NCBI RefSeq assembly: GCF_042650605.1
Contig: NZ_JBHSBN010000008.1
Span: forward strand, 62,001-126,000
Length of the DNA: 64,000 nucleotides
Direction of reading: 5' to 3'
DNA from: Micromonospora_J zhanjiangensis
GTDB lineage: Bacteria; Actinomycetota; Actinomycetes; Mycobacteriales; Micromonosporaceae
The notes below the pieces were generated by a model. It did not search any database, was not told the origin of the DNA, and worked only from the letters and a program-made list of their open reading frames with translations. Position 1 is the stretch's first letter. Each line of letters begins with the position of its first letter. Shown here in pieces: positions 7,836 to 17,251 of this stretch. A program made the position numbers and the translations under genes.

Positions 7836-9092
7836 ATGCGCCGCATCGCCGTCCTGGACGCGCCCTCCAACCTCGGCCTGCGTCCGCCGACCGCCACCTC
7901 CGTGCCGGGCTGCGGCAAGGCCCCGGGCGCGCTGCGCGACCAGGACCTGATCGCCCGGCTCGCCGCCCGGGACGCGGGCTGTCTCACCCCTCCCCGGTAC
8001 GACCCGGGCGACTGGCGCCCCGGTGACGGGGTCTGCCACGCGGCGGAGATCGGGGCGTACTCGGTGGCGCTGGCCGACCGGATCGGCGCGATCATCGACC
8101 AGGGCGAGTTCCCGGTGGTGCTGGGCGGGGACTGCTCGATCCTGCTCGGCTCGGCGCTGGCCATGCACCGGCTCGGCGAGGCGGTCGGCGGCCGGATCGG
8201 CCTGGTCTTCGTCGACGGGCACTCCGACTTCCGGCACCCCGGCAACGCCTCCTACGTCGGCGCCGCCGCGGGGGAGGACCTGGCCCTGGTGACCGGTCGC
8301 GGGCAGGCCGACCTGGCCGCCATCGAGGGCCGCCGACCGTATTTCCGGGACGTCGACGTGGTGGTGCTCGGCATCCGGTCGCAGGACGAGTATCGCCTCG
8401 ACCTGCAGGCCGCCGGCATCGTGCACCGCCCGGTGCCGCAACTGCGCGCCGAGGGCGCGGCCCGGTCCGCCCAGTGGGCCCGGGACGAGTTGGTCGACTG
8501 CGCCGGCTACTGGGTGCACGTCGACGTCGACGTGCTCGACCCGGCGGTGATGCCGGCCGTCGACGCGCCGGACCCGGGCGGCATCGCCTTCCCGGAGCTG
8601 GAACTGCTGCTGTCCGGCCTGGTGGACACCCCGCACTGCCTGGGCGTCGAGATCACCGTCTTCGACCCGGACTACGACCTGGACGGCGCGTACGCGGCCG
8701 AGATCGTCGGCACCCTGGAGGCCGGCCTGTCGCCGCTGCACGCCCCGGGGAGCCCGCTCGACCGGCTCGCCGCGGCCCGTCCGGGCCCGGCCGTCCGCCC
8801 CGACGACGAACCGGCCCGCCGGAGCCCGGCCCGGATCGGCGGCCTGGCCACCCGGGAGGAGCCCGGCGACCGCACCACGGGCGGCCTGGCTTCGCGCAAC
8901 GGTGCCGGACCGGACACCGTCGTGCCGGAGGTCGTCGTGCCGGAGGTCGTCGTGCCGGCACCCCGGGAACCGGAACCGGTGGGGCCGCCGCCGTCCGCCG
9001 GACCCGGCCGCCTGCGCCGCGCCGCGACTCCTGAACCGGGCAACCCCCCGCACCCCCCACCGGCCACCACCCCCTCCGCCGAGATCGCCTGA
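7836..9092 (+). CDS. Arginase/agmatinase-family ureohydrolase with long C-terminal tail
   Basis: Enzyme of 418 aa. The N-terminal 310 residues form a binuclear manganese ureohydrolase domain with all three metal motifs: VVLGGDCS, FVDGHSDF and WVHVDVDVLDPAVMP. It probably hydrolyses arginine or a related guanidino compound, releasing urea. The RocF-like end HCLGVEITVFDPDYD fits arginase better than agmatinase. The last 100 or so residues are a low-complexity extension with a VVPEVVVPEVVVP run and many Pro/Arg, unusual for the family, where about 300 aa is standard. The start follows GGAGCCCTCACC. It is convergent with the PBP gene, 20 bp away. Substrate is not certain. Confidence 0.82.
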   Translation: MRRIAVLDAPSNLGLRPPTATSVPGCGKAPGALRDQDLIARLAARDAGCLTPPRYDPGDWRPGDGVCHAAEIGAYSVALADRIGAIIDQGEFPVVLGGDCSILLGSALAMHRLGEAVGGRIGLVFVDGHSDFRHPGNASYVGAAAGEDLALVTGRGQADLAAIEGRRPYFRDVDVVVLGIRSQDEYRLDLQAAGIVHRPVPQLRAEGAARSAQWARDELVDCAGYWVHVDVDVLDPAVMPAVDAPDPGGIAFPELELLLSGLVDTPHCLGVEITVFDPDYDLDGAYAAEIVGTLEAGLSPLHAPGSPLDRLAAARPGPAVRPDDEPARRSPARIGGLATREEPGDRTTGGLASRNGAGPDTVVPEVVVPEVVVPAPREPEPVGPPPSAGPGRLRRAATPEPGNPPHPPPATTPSAEIA

Positions 9093-9112
9093 CGCCCGTG
9101 GGGTGGTAGGGG

Positions 9113-11137
9113 TCAGCGCAGGGCGCGGAGGAACTTCTCGCTGATCGGGACGGCGGTGGTGGTCGCGGAGCCACCCTTCTCGACGAAGACGGCGAACGCC
9201 ACGTCGCCCTGCCAGCCGACGAACCAGGTGTGCGTGTGGGCCGGGTTGTCGTCGTACTCGGCGGTGCCGGTCTTGCCGCTGACCGGGCCGCCCGGTACGT
9301 CGGCCAGCGCGGTGGCCGTACCGCTGGTGACGACCGCGCGCATCATGGCCCGCAGCGGGCCGACGGACGTCGGCTTGAGTTCCGGGCCGGCCGCGACCGG
9401 CGGCGCCGGTGGCGGGTCGACCAGCCTGGGCTGCTGGAACCGGCCACGGGCGACGGCGGCGGTGGCGGCGGCCATGGCCAGCGGGCTGACCACGGTGGTG
9501 CCCTGGCCGAAGGTGGCGGCGGCCTGCTCGGCGGGGGAGCCGCCGGTGGAGACCTTGCCGGTGAACGCCTCGACGCCCAGCTCCCACTTTCCTTCCAGAC
9601 CGAGGTCACGGCCGGCGGCGGCCAGTCCGTCCGCGCCCAGTCTGGGAGCGAGCGCGGCGAAGGCGGTGTTGCAGGACCTGGCGAAGTCCACCCGGAACGG
9701 GACGCTGCCGAGTTCGAAGAAGTCGGAGTTCTTCACCGGCGGCCGGCCCGGTACGGCGAACGTCTTCGGGCAGGCGACCGGGGTGTCCGCGGTGACCGCG
9801 CCGCGGTCCAGCAGGCCGAGGGCGCTGACCATCTTGAAGGTCGAGCCCGGCGGGACCTGGGCGGTGAAGGCCAGGTTCTCGGCGGCGCCGGCCGGGCCGT
9901 TCGCTGCGGCCAGCACGGCGCCGTCGCTGATCCGCACCGCCACCAGGGCGGTCCGATGTGCGGCGTCGCCGGCCAGGGCGGCGTCGGCGGCGTTCTGGGT
10001 CCTGACGTCCAGCGTGGTCCGAACGGGGGAGCCCGGCTTCGGCTCCACCCGGAACACCTCCTCGCCGGTCGGTTCCACCACCCCGTCCGGGTTCCGCCGG
10101 GTGATGATCACGCTGGCTCCGGCGGTGCCGCGTAGTTGCTGGTCGTACCGGCCGGCCAGGCCGCCGTGGCCGACCAGGTCGCCGAGCCCGTACCGGGCCG
10201 GATCGGCGTCGATGTCCTGCTTCTGCACCGGGTCGACCGAGCCCAGCAACGCCCGGGCGAACTGGCGGGTCGGTGCCAGGTCCCGCTGTTGCTCCTGGAA
10301 CCTGGTGCCCGGCAGGTCGTAGATCTTGGACTTGATCTGGAGGTACGCCTCCCGGCGCAGGGTCAGCACCTCGACGAACGAGCCGGGCTTGCCGGTCCTG
10401 ATCCGTTCCGACAGGTCGGACACGTCGATCGGTGGGGTGAACGCCGGCCGGACCGCCCGGAACGCCGCGTCGAGCTGCTTCGTCAGGCCCACCGGGTCGG
10501 TCACCTGATCCGGCTGCACCCCGACCAGGACCACCGGTCGGGCGGTGACCAGGGGCTGCCCGGCGCCGTCCAGGACCGCCGCCCGGGGCGCGTTGCGCCG
10601 GGTCACCGCGAGCTGTTCGCCGCTGGTCAGCTTCTCCTGTACGACGCTCGGGTCCCAGATCACCTGCCAGGCGTCGTCGGCGCCCTTCTTCAACCGGACC
10701 GTGGTCGGATAGCTCCAGCGTTGCCCGCCGGGCAGCGGCCAGTCCACCGTCACGGTCGCGGTGGCGATGCCGTTCGCCTCCTTCGCGGCACCGTCGCGAC
10801 GCAGCTCCGGCTTGCTCGCGGCGAGGTCACCGGAGAGCTGTTTGAGCTGTTCGGCGACGTCCTTCGCCGGAATCTTCCGCCCGCCCGTGTCGACGAATCC
10901 GAGCGGGTCCAGCCGGCCGTCGCGCCAACCGCTCAGGAACGCGTCGACGGTCCGGTCCGGGCCGTCGCCACCGGAGCAGGCGGTCAGCGTCCCGCCGGCC
11001 AGCGCGACCGCGGCCACCGCCGCGAGCGCCGACCGGGCCCGCCCGCCGGTCGGCCGCCGCCGGGCCGTGGCGGTCGATCCGGATATGCCGGAGGAAAGGG
11101 GGCGGAGCACCCTACGACCGTAGTACGTCCCAGCCAT
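9113..11137 (-). CDS. Penicillin-binding protein (class B-type transpeptidase), probable lipoprotein
   Basis: Protein of 674 aa that should cross-link peptidoglycan outside the membrane. The N-terminus has a hydrophobic stretch ending in a lipobox (LTAC, C54). An NTF2-like domain (about 60-165) and a PBP dimerisation domain follow, then the transpeptidase domain with the active-site triads STFK (about 432), SCN (about 489) and KTG (about 622). All three catalytic motifs are intact. The start is uncertain: the ATG at 11137 lacks a clear ribosome site and an in-frame GTG lies at 11110. The order NTF2-dimer-transpeptidase matches the MecA/PbpA-like group. It is convergent with the arginase-like gene and divergent from gdh. 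Confidence 0.9.
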   Translation of the reverse strand: MAGTYYGRRVLRPLSSGISGSTATARRRPTGGRARSALAAVAAVALAGGTLTACSGGDGPDRTVDAFLSGWRDGRLDPLGFVDTGGRKIPAKDVAEQLKQLSGDLAASKPELRRDGAAKEANGIATATVTVDWPLPGGQRWSYPTTVRLKKGADDAWQVIWDPSVVQEKLTSGEQLAVTRRNAPRAAVLDGAGQPLVTARPVVLVGVQPDQVTDPVGLTKQLDAAFRAVRPAFTPPIDVSDLSERIRTGKPGSFVEVLTLRREAYLQIKSKIYDLPGTRFQEQQRDLAPTRQFARALLGSVDPVQKQDIDADPARYGLGDLVGHGGLAGRYDQQLRGTAGASVIITRRNPDGVVEPTGEEVFRVEPKPGSPVRTTLDVRTQNAADAALAGDAAHRTALVAVRISDGAVLAAANGPAGAAENLAFTAQVPPGSTFKMVSALGLLDRGAVTADTPVACPKTFAVPGRPPVKNSDFFELGSVPFRVDFARSCNTAFAALAPRLGADGLAAAGRDLGLEGKWELGVEAFTGKVSTGGSPAEQAAATFGQGTTVVSPLAMAAATAAVARGRFQQPRLVDPPPAPPVAAGPELKPTSVGPLRAMMRAVVTSGTATALADVPGGPVSGKTGTAEYDDNPAHTHTWFVGWQGDVAFAVFVEKGGSATTTAVPISEKFLRALR

Positions 11138-11335
11138 CGAGATGTTCCGTCACCCCGTGGCCCAGCTCACAACAGCGCCGCCGGCACGTGTGATGAACAG
11201 GGCAACGGGGGTACTCATGGCCAGGCGCAGCGGCCTGGCACAAACGGGTGAACGGCCAGAGTCCGGATCCGGACGCCCAACCGATGATCCACCGATCAGG
11301 GCGCCGAACGGGAGGGCATAGGCTGAGCGGCGAGT

Positions 11336-11355
11336 GACCCACAACGTGGTGGGTC
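11336..11355. promoter_or_regulatory. Perfect inverted repeat between promoter and start of gdh
   Basis: Seven-base arms GACCCAC and GTGGGTC flank a 6-nt spacer (AACGTG), ending just before the gdh ribosome site GAGGGGAG. A -10-like TAGGCT lies at 11319-11324, so the repeat would sit in the 5' leader. It could be an operator or a leader hairpin. The structure is seen; the role is inference. Confidence 0.5.
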
Positions 11356-11371
11356 GAGGGGAGTGGCACCC

Positions 11372-14300
11372 ATGGACCGGCGTCCGGCGATCAAACCGGA
11401 ACCCGATCTCCGGCAGGTGGAAACCGGCCGAGATGACGACTTCGACTCGGCGGCCGACGACGACGCCGGGGCCCGGCTCGACAGCGGCGTGACCGGAGTG
11501 GCCGGCGCCAGCGTCGACACCCTCTACGATCTCGGCCTGCCGCCGGAGGCGCTGGCCGACGACGTCGAGGAGTCCGACCTGGACGAGCCGGTTCCGAACG
11601 CGGAACGGCTGGTGGCCCAGGCCGTCGCGCTGGCCGGCGAGGATCACGACGCGGCCACCCTGGTCGACCGGTTCTGGCGGTTCGCGCCGGACGAGGAACT
11701 GATCGGGTTCACCGCCGAGGAGATGCTGGCCGCCGCGCAGGACCACCGGGAGCTGGCCCAGCAGCGGGTGCCCGGCGAGTTGAAGCTGCGGATCCACGAG
11801 CCGGCGCCGGAACAGCAGCACACGGTGATCGAGATCGTCACGGACGACATGCCGTTCCTGGTCGACTCGGTCACCGCCCTGCTCACCGCGCAGCACCTCG
11901 ACGTGCACATGCTGGTCCACCCGCTGGTGGTGGTCCGCCGGGAGCCGCTCGGCCGGCTGACCGAGGTGGCCGCCGACGTCGAGCCGGACGACGCCATCGC
12001 CGGTGACCTGGTGGAGAGCTGGATCCGGGTGGAGATCGACCCGGTCCGCGACCCGGCCGGCCGGGACCGGCTGCGCAAGGAACTGCAGCGGGTGCTCACC
12101 GACGTGCGGGAGGCCGTCGAGGACTGGCCGAAGATGCGCCAGCGGGCGCTGGCGCTGGCCGACGAACTGTCCGCCGCGCGGACGTCGCCGGCCCGGCCGC
12201 CGGTGCCGGAGAAGGACATCACCGACTCGGTGGAGCTGCTGCGCTGGTTGGCGCACGAGCACTTCACCTTCCTCGGCTACCGCGAGTACCGACTGGTCGA
12301 CGTCGAGGGCGAGCCCGGTGAGAAGGCCCTCGAAGCGGTGCTCGGCACCGGTCTGGGCATCCTGCGGCAGGACTCCACCACCCCCCGGGCGCTCTCCTCG
12401 CTGACCCCGGAGGCGCACCAGAAGGTGCTGGAGAAGCGGCTGTTGATCATCACAAAGGCCAACTCGCGGGCCACCGTGCACCGGTCGGCCTACCTGGACT
12501 ACATCGGTTTCAAGATCTTCGACGAGGCCGGTGAGGTGGTGGGCGAACGCCGCTTCCTCGGGCTGTTCTCCACCGCCGCGTACCGGACCAGCGTGCGGGA
12601 GTTGCCGGTGGTCCGCCGCAAGGTGGCCGAGGTGCTGGACCGGTCCGGGTTGAGCCCGCGCAGCCACTCCGGCAAGGACCTGCTGCAGATCCTGGAGACC
12701 TACCCGCGGGACGAGCTGTTCCAGATCAAGACCGACGACCTCTACCACGCGGTCATCGGCGTGCTGCGGATGGCCGGCCGTCGGCAGCTGCGGCTGTTCC
12801 TGCGCCGGGACGGCTACGGTCGGTTCATCTCCTGCCTGATCTACCTGCCCCGGGACCGGTTCACCACCCAGAACCGGCTGCGCATGCAGGAGATCCTGCT
12901 GCGTGAGCTGAACGGCGTGGGCGTCGACTACACCACCCGGGTGACCGAGTCGATGCTGGCCCGGGTGCACTTCATCGTCCGGACCGACCCGACCCGGCCG
13001 CCCGGCGAGGTGGACGCGGACGTGCTTGCCGAGCAGCTGGCCGACGCGACCCGGCTGTGGGACGACGACTACCGGCTGGTGCTGGAGCGCAAGCTCGGCG
13101 ACGAGCAGGCCAAGCACCTGTTCACCCGGTACGCCGACGCGTTCCCGGAAGGCTACAAGGACGGGCACACGCCGTACGAGGCGATGAAGGACCTGGCCAA
13201 GCTGGAGCTGCTGGAGGAGCCCGGCCAGCTGGAGATGCACCTGTTCCGCAAGCAGTACCCGCAGCTGCCGGACGCCGAGGACGTCCGGTTCAAGGTCTAC
13301 CGGTACGGCGAGCCGATGATCCTGTCCGCGGTGCTGCCGGTGCTGCACTCGCTCGGTGTCCGGGTGGTGGACGAGCACCCGTACGAGGTGGATCGGATCG
13401 ACGGCCGGATCTACCTGTACGACTTCGGGCTGCAACTGCCCGCCGGCGTCCGGGAGTTGGCCGAGGTACGCCCGCACGTGGAGAACGCCTTCTCGGCGAC
13501 CTGGCGCGGCGAGGCCGAGGTGGACGGCTTCAACGAGCTGGTGCTCTGGGGCGGGCTGACCTGGCGGCAGGTGGTGGTGCTGCGGGCGTATGCGAAGTAC
13601 CTGCGGCAGGCCGGCACGGTGTTCTCGCAGGACTACATGGAGTCCACCTTCATCGCGTACCCCGGCATCGCCGCGTTGCTGGTGGAGCTCTTCGAGACCC
13701 GGTTCTCGCCGACCCTGCAACTGTCCACGCAGGAGCGCGACCTGCGGGGCAAGGAGCTGGTCGACCGGATCAACGAGCAGCTCGACGACGTGTCCAGCAT
13801 GGACCAGGACCGGATCCTGCGCTCCTACCTCACGCTGATCCAGGCCACCCTGCGGACCAGCTTCTACCAGCGGCGGGCGGACGGCCGGCCGAAGCCGTAC
13901 GTGGCGCTCAAGCTGGATCCGCAGGCGGTGCCGGAGCTGCCGGCGCCGCGTCCGATGTACGAGATGTTCGTGTACTCGCCCCGGTTCGAGGGCGTGCACC
14001 TGCGGTTCGGGCCGGTGGCCCGGGGCGGGTTGCGCTGGTCCGACCGGCGGGAGGACTTCCGTACCGAGGTGCTCGGCCTGGTCAAGGCCCAGATGGTGAA
14101 GAACTCGGTGATCGTGCCGGTCGGTGCCAAGGGTGGCTTCGTGCTGAAGCAGAAGCCGGGCGACCGGGACGAGGCGGTGGTCTGCTACCAGGAGTTCGTC
14201 TCGGCGTTGATGGACGTCACCGACAACATCGTCGACGGGCAGATCGTGCCGCCGCAGGACGTGGTGCGGCACGACGGCGACGACCCCTATCTGGTGGTCG

Positions 14301-16408
14301 CCGCGGACAAGGGCACCGCCACCTTCTCCGACATCGCCAACGAGATCTCCAACTCGAAGAACTTCTGGCTGGGTGACGCGTTCGCGTCCGGCGGTTCGGC
14401 CGGTTACGACCACAAGAAGATGGGCATCACCGCCCGCGGCGCCTGGGAGTCGGTCAAGCGGCACTTCCGGGACCTGGGCCACGACACCCAGACGCAGGAC
14501 TTCACCGTGGTCGGGGTCGGTGACATGTCCGGCGACGTGTTCGGCAACGGGATGCTGCTGTCCGAGCACATCCGGCTGGTGGCCGCCTTCGACCACCGGC
14601 ACATCTTCCTGGACCCGGATCCGGACGCCGCGACGTCCTACGCGGAACGGCGCCGGCTGTTCGACCTGCCGCGTTCGTCGTGGGCCGACTACAACGCCGA
14701 GCTGATCTCCGAAGGCGGCGGCGTCTTCCCACGTACGGCGAAGTCGATCCCGGTCTCGCCGCAGGTGCGTACGGTGCTCGGCCTGGCCGACGATGTCGGC
14801 ACGCTGTCGCCGCAGGAGCTGATGAAGGCGATCCTGACCGCGCCGGTGGACCTGTTCTGGAACGGCGGCATCGGCACCTACGTCAAGGCGTCCAGCGAGG
14901 CGAACACGGCGGTGGGCGACAAGTCCAACGACGCGATCCGGGTGGACGGCCGGGACCTGCGGGCCAGGGTGGTCGGCGAGGGCGGCAACCTGGGCTTCAC
15001 CCAGGTCGGCCGGATCGAGTACGCCCAGACCGACGGCCGGATATACACCGACTTCATCGACAACGCGGCCGGCGTGGACTGCTCCGACCACGAGGTCAAC
15101 ATCAAGATCCTGCTGGGCCGGGCGGTCGCCGAGGGTGAACTGACCCTGCCCGAACGGGACGCGTTGCTGGCCGAGATGACCGACGAGGTCGCCGAGCTGG
15201 TCCTGCGGGACAACTACGACCAGGCCCGGGCGCTGGGCAACGCGGCCGCCCAGGCGGCGTCGTTGCTGCCGGTGCACCGCCGGATGATCAGCGACCTGGA
15301 ACGCTCCGGGCAGCTCAACCGGGAGCTGGAGGCGCTGCCACCGGACGAGGAACTGGCCACCCGTACCGACGCGGGCCTCACCCTGCCCGAGTTCGCGGTG
15401 CTGCTGTCGTACGTGAAGATGGGCCTGGAACGGGAGATCGTCGCCGACGGCATCGCGGACGAGGAGTGGACCGACGACGTCCTGGTCCACTACTTCCCGA
15501 CCCCGCTGCGCGAGCGGTACGCGGAGCTGATGTCGGCGCACCGGCTGCGCCGGGACATCGTCACCACCGTGCTGGTCAACGAGGCGGTCAACCGGGGCGG
15601 CATCTCGTTCATCTACCGGGTGGTCGAGGAGAGCGGGGCGAGCCCGGCGGACGTGATCCGGGCCTACGTGGTGGTCCGTGACGTGTTCGGCATCGGCCGG
15701 CTGTGGGACGACGTCGCGGCCCTGGACAACAAGGTGCCCACCGAGCTGCAGACGGCCGTCTACCTGGACTCGCGTCGGCTGCTCGACCGCGCGGTGCGCT
15801 GGCTGGTCACCAACCGACGGTCGCCGATCGACGTGCCGGGCGAGATCCGCCGGCTGCGCGACGGCGTGGCCCGGTTGCTGCCCGACCTCGACCAGCTCTT
15901 CTTCGGCAGCGAGCGGGAGCGGCTGGAGGCGCACGTCGAGCAACTAACCGAGCAGGGCCTGCCCCGGGAGTTGGCCGAGCGGTCCACCCGGTTGATGTAC
16001 AGCTTCGGTTTGCTCGACGTCGTGGAGGCGGCGGCCGTCACCGGGCGGGACGTCGGCGAGGTGGCCTCGGTCTACTTCGTGCTCTCCGACCGGTTCCGGG
16101 TCGACTCGCTGCTGTCCAAGATCTCGCTGCTGCCGCGGGAGGACCGGTGGCAGACCCTGGCCCGGATGGCGCTGCGCTACGACCTGTACGCCGCGCTGGC
16201 CGCGCTCACCACGGAGGTGCTCAGCTCGACGTCCGGGTCGTTGCCGCCGCAGGAGCGGGTGCAGCAGTGGGAGGAGTCGAACGCGACCTCGATCAGTCGT
16301 ACCCAGCGGGCGATGGGCGAGTTCGACGAGTCCCGCGCCGATCTGGCGGCCCTGTCGGTGTTGCTGCGGCAGATCCGTACCCTGGTCCGCACCTCCGCCG
16401 CGAGCTGA
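11372..16408 (+). CDS. gdh: NAD-specific glutamate dehydrogenase, large 180-kDa type
   Basis: Very large enzyme of 1678 aa that oxidatively deaminates glutamate to 2-oxoglutarate with NAD+. The size and layout match the GDH-180 family first described in Streptomyces: long N-terminal ACT-like regulatory segments, a central catalytic domain and a C-terminal helical domain. The catalytic core is recognisable in HLRFGPVARGGLRWSDRRED and MVKNSVIVPVGAKGGFVLK, with dinucleotide-site sequence VVGVGDMSGDVFGNGML. The ATG at 11372 lies 9 nt from GAGGGGAG, while the GTG at 11363 is too close. It is monocistronic, ending in a hairpin. Family regulation is usually allosteric; a palindrome sits in its leader. 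Confidence 0.95.
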   Translation: MDRRPAIKPEPDLRQVETGRDDDFDSAADDDAGARLDSGVTGVAGASVDTLYDLGLPPEALADDVEESDLDEPVPNAERLVAQAVALAGEDHDAATLVDRFWRFAPDEELIGFTAEEMLAAAQDHRELAQQRVPGELKLRIHEPAPEQQHTVIEIVTDDMPFLVDSVTALLTAQHLDVHMLVHPLVVVRREPLGRLTEVAADVEPDDAIAGDLVESWIRVEIDPVRDPAGRDRLRKELQRVLTDVREAVEDWPKMRQRALALADELSAARTSPARPPVPEKDITDSVELLRWLAHEHFTFLGYREYRLVDVEGEPGEKALEAVLGTGLGILRQDSTTPRALSSLTPEAHQKVLEKRLLIITKANSRATVHRSAYLDYIGFKIFDEAGEVVGERRFLGLFSTAAYRTSVRELPVVRRKVAEVLDRSGLSPRSHSGKDLLQILETYPRDELFQIKTDDLYHAVIGVLRMAGRRQLRLFLRRDGYGRFISCLIYLPRDRFTTQNRLRMQEILLRELNGVGVDYTTRVTESMLARVHFIVRTDPTRPPGEVDADVLAEQLADATRLWDDDYRLVLERKLGDEQAKHLFTRYADAFPEGYKDGHTPYEAMKDLAKLELLEEPGQLEMHLFRKQYPQLPDAEDVRFKVYRYGEPMILSAVLPVLHSLGVRVVDEHPYEVDRIDGRIYLYDFGLQLPAGVRELAEVRPHVENAFSATWRGEAEVDGFNELVLWGGLTWRQVVVLRAYAKYLRQAGTVFSQDYMESTFIAYPGIAALLVELFETRFSPTLQLSTQERDLRGKELVDRINEQLDDVSSMDQDRILRSYLTLIQATLRTSFYQRRADGRPKPYVALKLDPQAVPELPAPRPMYEMFVYSPRFEGVHLRFGPVARGGLRWSDRREDFRTEVLGLVKAQMVKNSVIVPVGAKGGFVLKQKPGDRDEAVVCYQEFVSALMDVTDNIVDGQIVPPQDVVRHDGDDPYLVVAADKGTATFSDIANEISNSKNFWLGDAFASGGSAGYDHKKMGITARGAWESVKRHFRDLGHDTQTQDFTVVGVGDMSGDVFGNGMLLSEHIRLVAAFDHRHIFLDPDPDAATSYAERRRLFDLPRSSWADYNAELISEGGGVFPRTAKSIPVSPQVRTVLGLADDVGTLSPQELMKAILTAPVDLFWNGGIGTYVKASSEANTAVGDKSNDAIRVDGRDLRARVVGEGGNLGFTQVGRIEYAQTDGRIYTDFIDNAAGVDCSDHEVNIKILLGRAVAEGELTLPERDALLAEMTDEVAELVLRDNYDQARALGNAAAQAASLLPVHRRMISDLERSGQLNRELEALPPDEELATRTDAGLTLPEFAVLLSYVKMGLEREIVADGIADEEWTDDVLVHYFPTPLRERYAELMSAHRLRRDIVTTVLVNEAVNRGGISFIYRVVEESGASPADVIRAYVVVRDVFGIGRLWDDVAALDNKVPTELQTAVYLDSRRLLDRAVRWLVTNRRSPIDVPGEIRRLRDGVARLLPDLDQLFFGSERERLEAHVEQLTEQGLPRELAERSTRLMYSFGLLDVVEAAAVTGRDVGEVASVYFVLSDRFRVDSLLSKISLLPREDRWQTLARMALRYDLYAALAALTTEVLSSTSGSLPPQERVQQWEESNATSISRTQRAMGEFDESRADLAALSVLLRQIRTLVRTSAAS

Positions 16409-16416
16409 CGGAGTCG

Positions 16417-16459
16417 ACGACACCACCCGGTCGGGGGCTACCCGGCCGGGTGGTGTCGT
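16417..16459 (+). terminator. Hairpin after gdh
   Basis: Sixteen-base arms (16417-16432 and 16444-16459) pair with a single G-U and an 11-nt loop, immediately after the gdh stop and before the convergent sortase gene. It is probably a shared terminator for both strands. Confidence 0.75.
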
Positions 16460-16477
16460 TCCGCGCGGGTGGCGCGG

Positions 16478-17251
16478 TCACCCGGTGAGCGTGGCGAAGA
16501 CGACGACGTTGTCGTCGTACGAGCCGGTCCGCCGGTTGAAGTCGCCGCCGCAGGTGATCAGGCGCAGGCCGGGCCGGTCGGACGACCCGTAGACGAGGTC
16601 GGTCGGGAAGTTTGTCTTCGGGTACGACTTCACCCCGTCCACCCGGAAGGTGGCGACGGTGCCGTCCGCCCGGCCGATTCGCACCACGTCGCCGGGCATG
16701 AGTTCACCGAGGCGGAAGAAGACCGCCGGCCCGCTGACGTGCGAATCCACGTGCCCGACGACGACGGCGTTGCCGGTCTCGCCCGGGCTGGGTCCGGCCC
16801 GGTACCAGCCGGTGAGCTCGGCCCGTTCCAGCGGGGGCACCTCCAGGGTGCCGTCGGCCTGCACCCCCAACCCGATGACCTGCGCCTGCACCCCGATCTT
16901 CGGGATGGCGACGGTGGTCGGGACCGACCGGGGCAGCGGATCGGCCGGTACCGAGTTCTGATCCGGCCCGGGCGCCTCCGACCGGGTCCCGTCGCCGTCG
17001 TCCTCATCCCCGGCACCGTCCGCGGAGCGGTCCGCCGCGTCGCCGTCGGTCGGTCCGGCGCCGGGCAGGTTCGTGGGTGCCGCCCCGGCGGCCGGTTGTG
17101 GTGGCCGGGGCGGGTCCTCCCGTACCCCGACGCGGAGCAGGCCGGCGCCGATCAGGGCCAGCAGCGCGACGAAGACGAAGCCGGCGGTACGCCACGGTCT
17201 CCCGCGACGCCCGCCGGCTGTCATCGTCGCCGCGTCAGAGCGCGGCGCCAT
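16478..17251 (-). CDS. Class F sortase
   Basis: Membrane-anchored cysteine transpeptidase of up to 257 aa that attaches surface proteins to the cell wall. It has a short basic N-terminus, one membrane helix (TAGFVFVALLALIGAGLL), a Pro/Asp-rich linker and a sortase domain (about 110-257). The catalytic set is visible: His in VVVGHVDSHVSG, Cys in RLITCGGDF and Arg in NRRTGSYDDN. An in-frame ATG at 17224 (MTAGGRRG) is an alternative start that would avoid the 17-bp overlap with the upstream gene. Neither start has a strong ribosome site. The preceding gene, in the same direction, encodes its likely substrate or partner. Confidence 0.9.
   Translation of the reverse strand: MAPRSDAATMTAGGRRGRPWRTAGFVFVALLALIGAGLLRVGVREDPPRPPQPAAGAAPTNLPGAGPTDGDAADRSADGAGDEDDGDGTRSEAPGPDQNSVPADPLPRSVPTTVAIPKIGVQAQVIGLGVQADGTLEVPPLERAELTGWYRAGPSPGETGNAVVVGHVDSHVSGPAVFFRLGELMPGDVVRIGRADGTVATFRVDGVKSYPKTNFPTDLVYGSSDRPGLRLITCGGDFNRRTGSYDDNVVVFATLTG

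Noticed and set aside
6645..9587. Long minus-strand frame under the thioredoxin-like, arginase-like and PBP genes
   Set aside because: It spans several unrelated real genes on both strands, has no recognisable domain and shows the composition of an antisense frame.
11150..15943. Open frame of about 1600 codons antisense to the glutamate dehydrogenase gene
   Set aside because: It is a GC-rich shadow: Arg/Pro/His/Gly-rich sequence with no domain, lying fully under a clearly recognised enzyme with proper codon bias.
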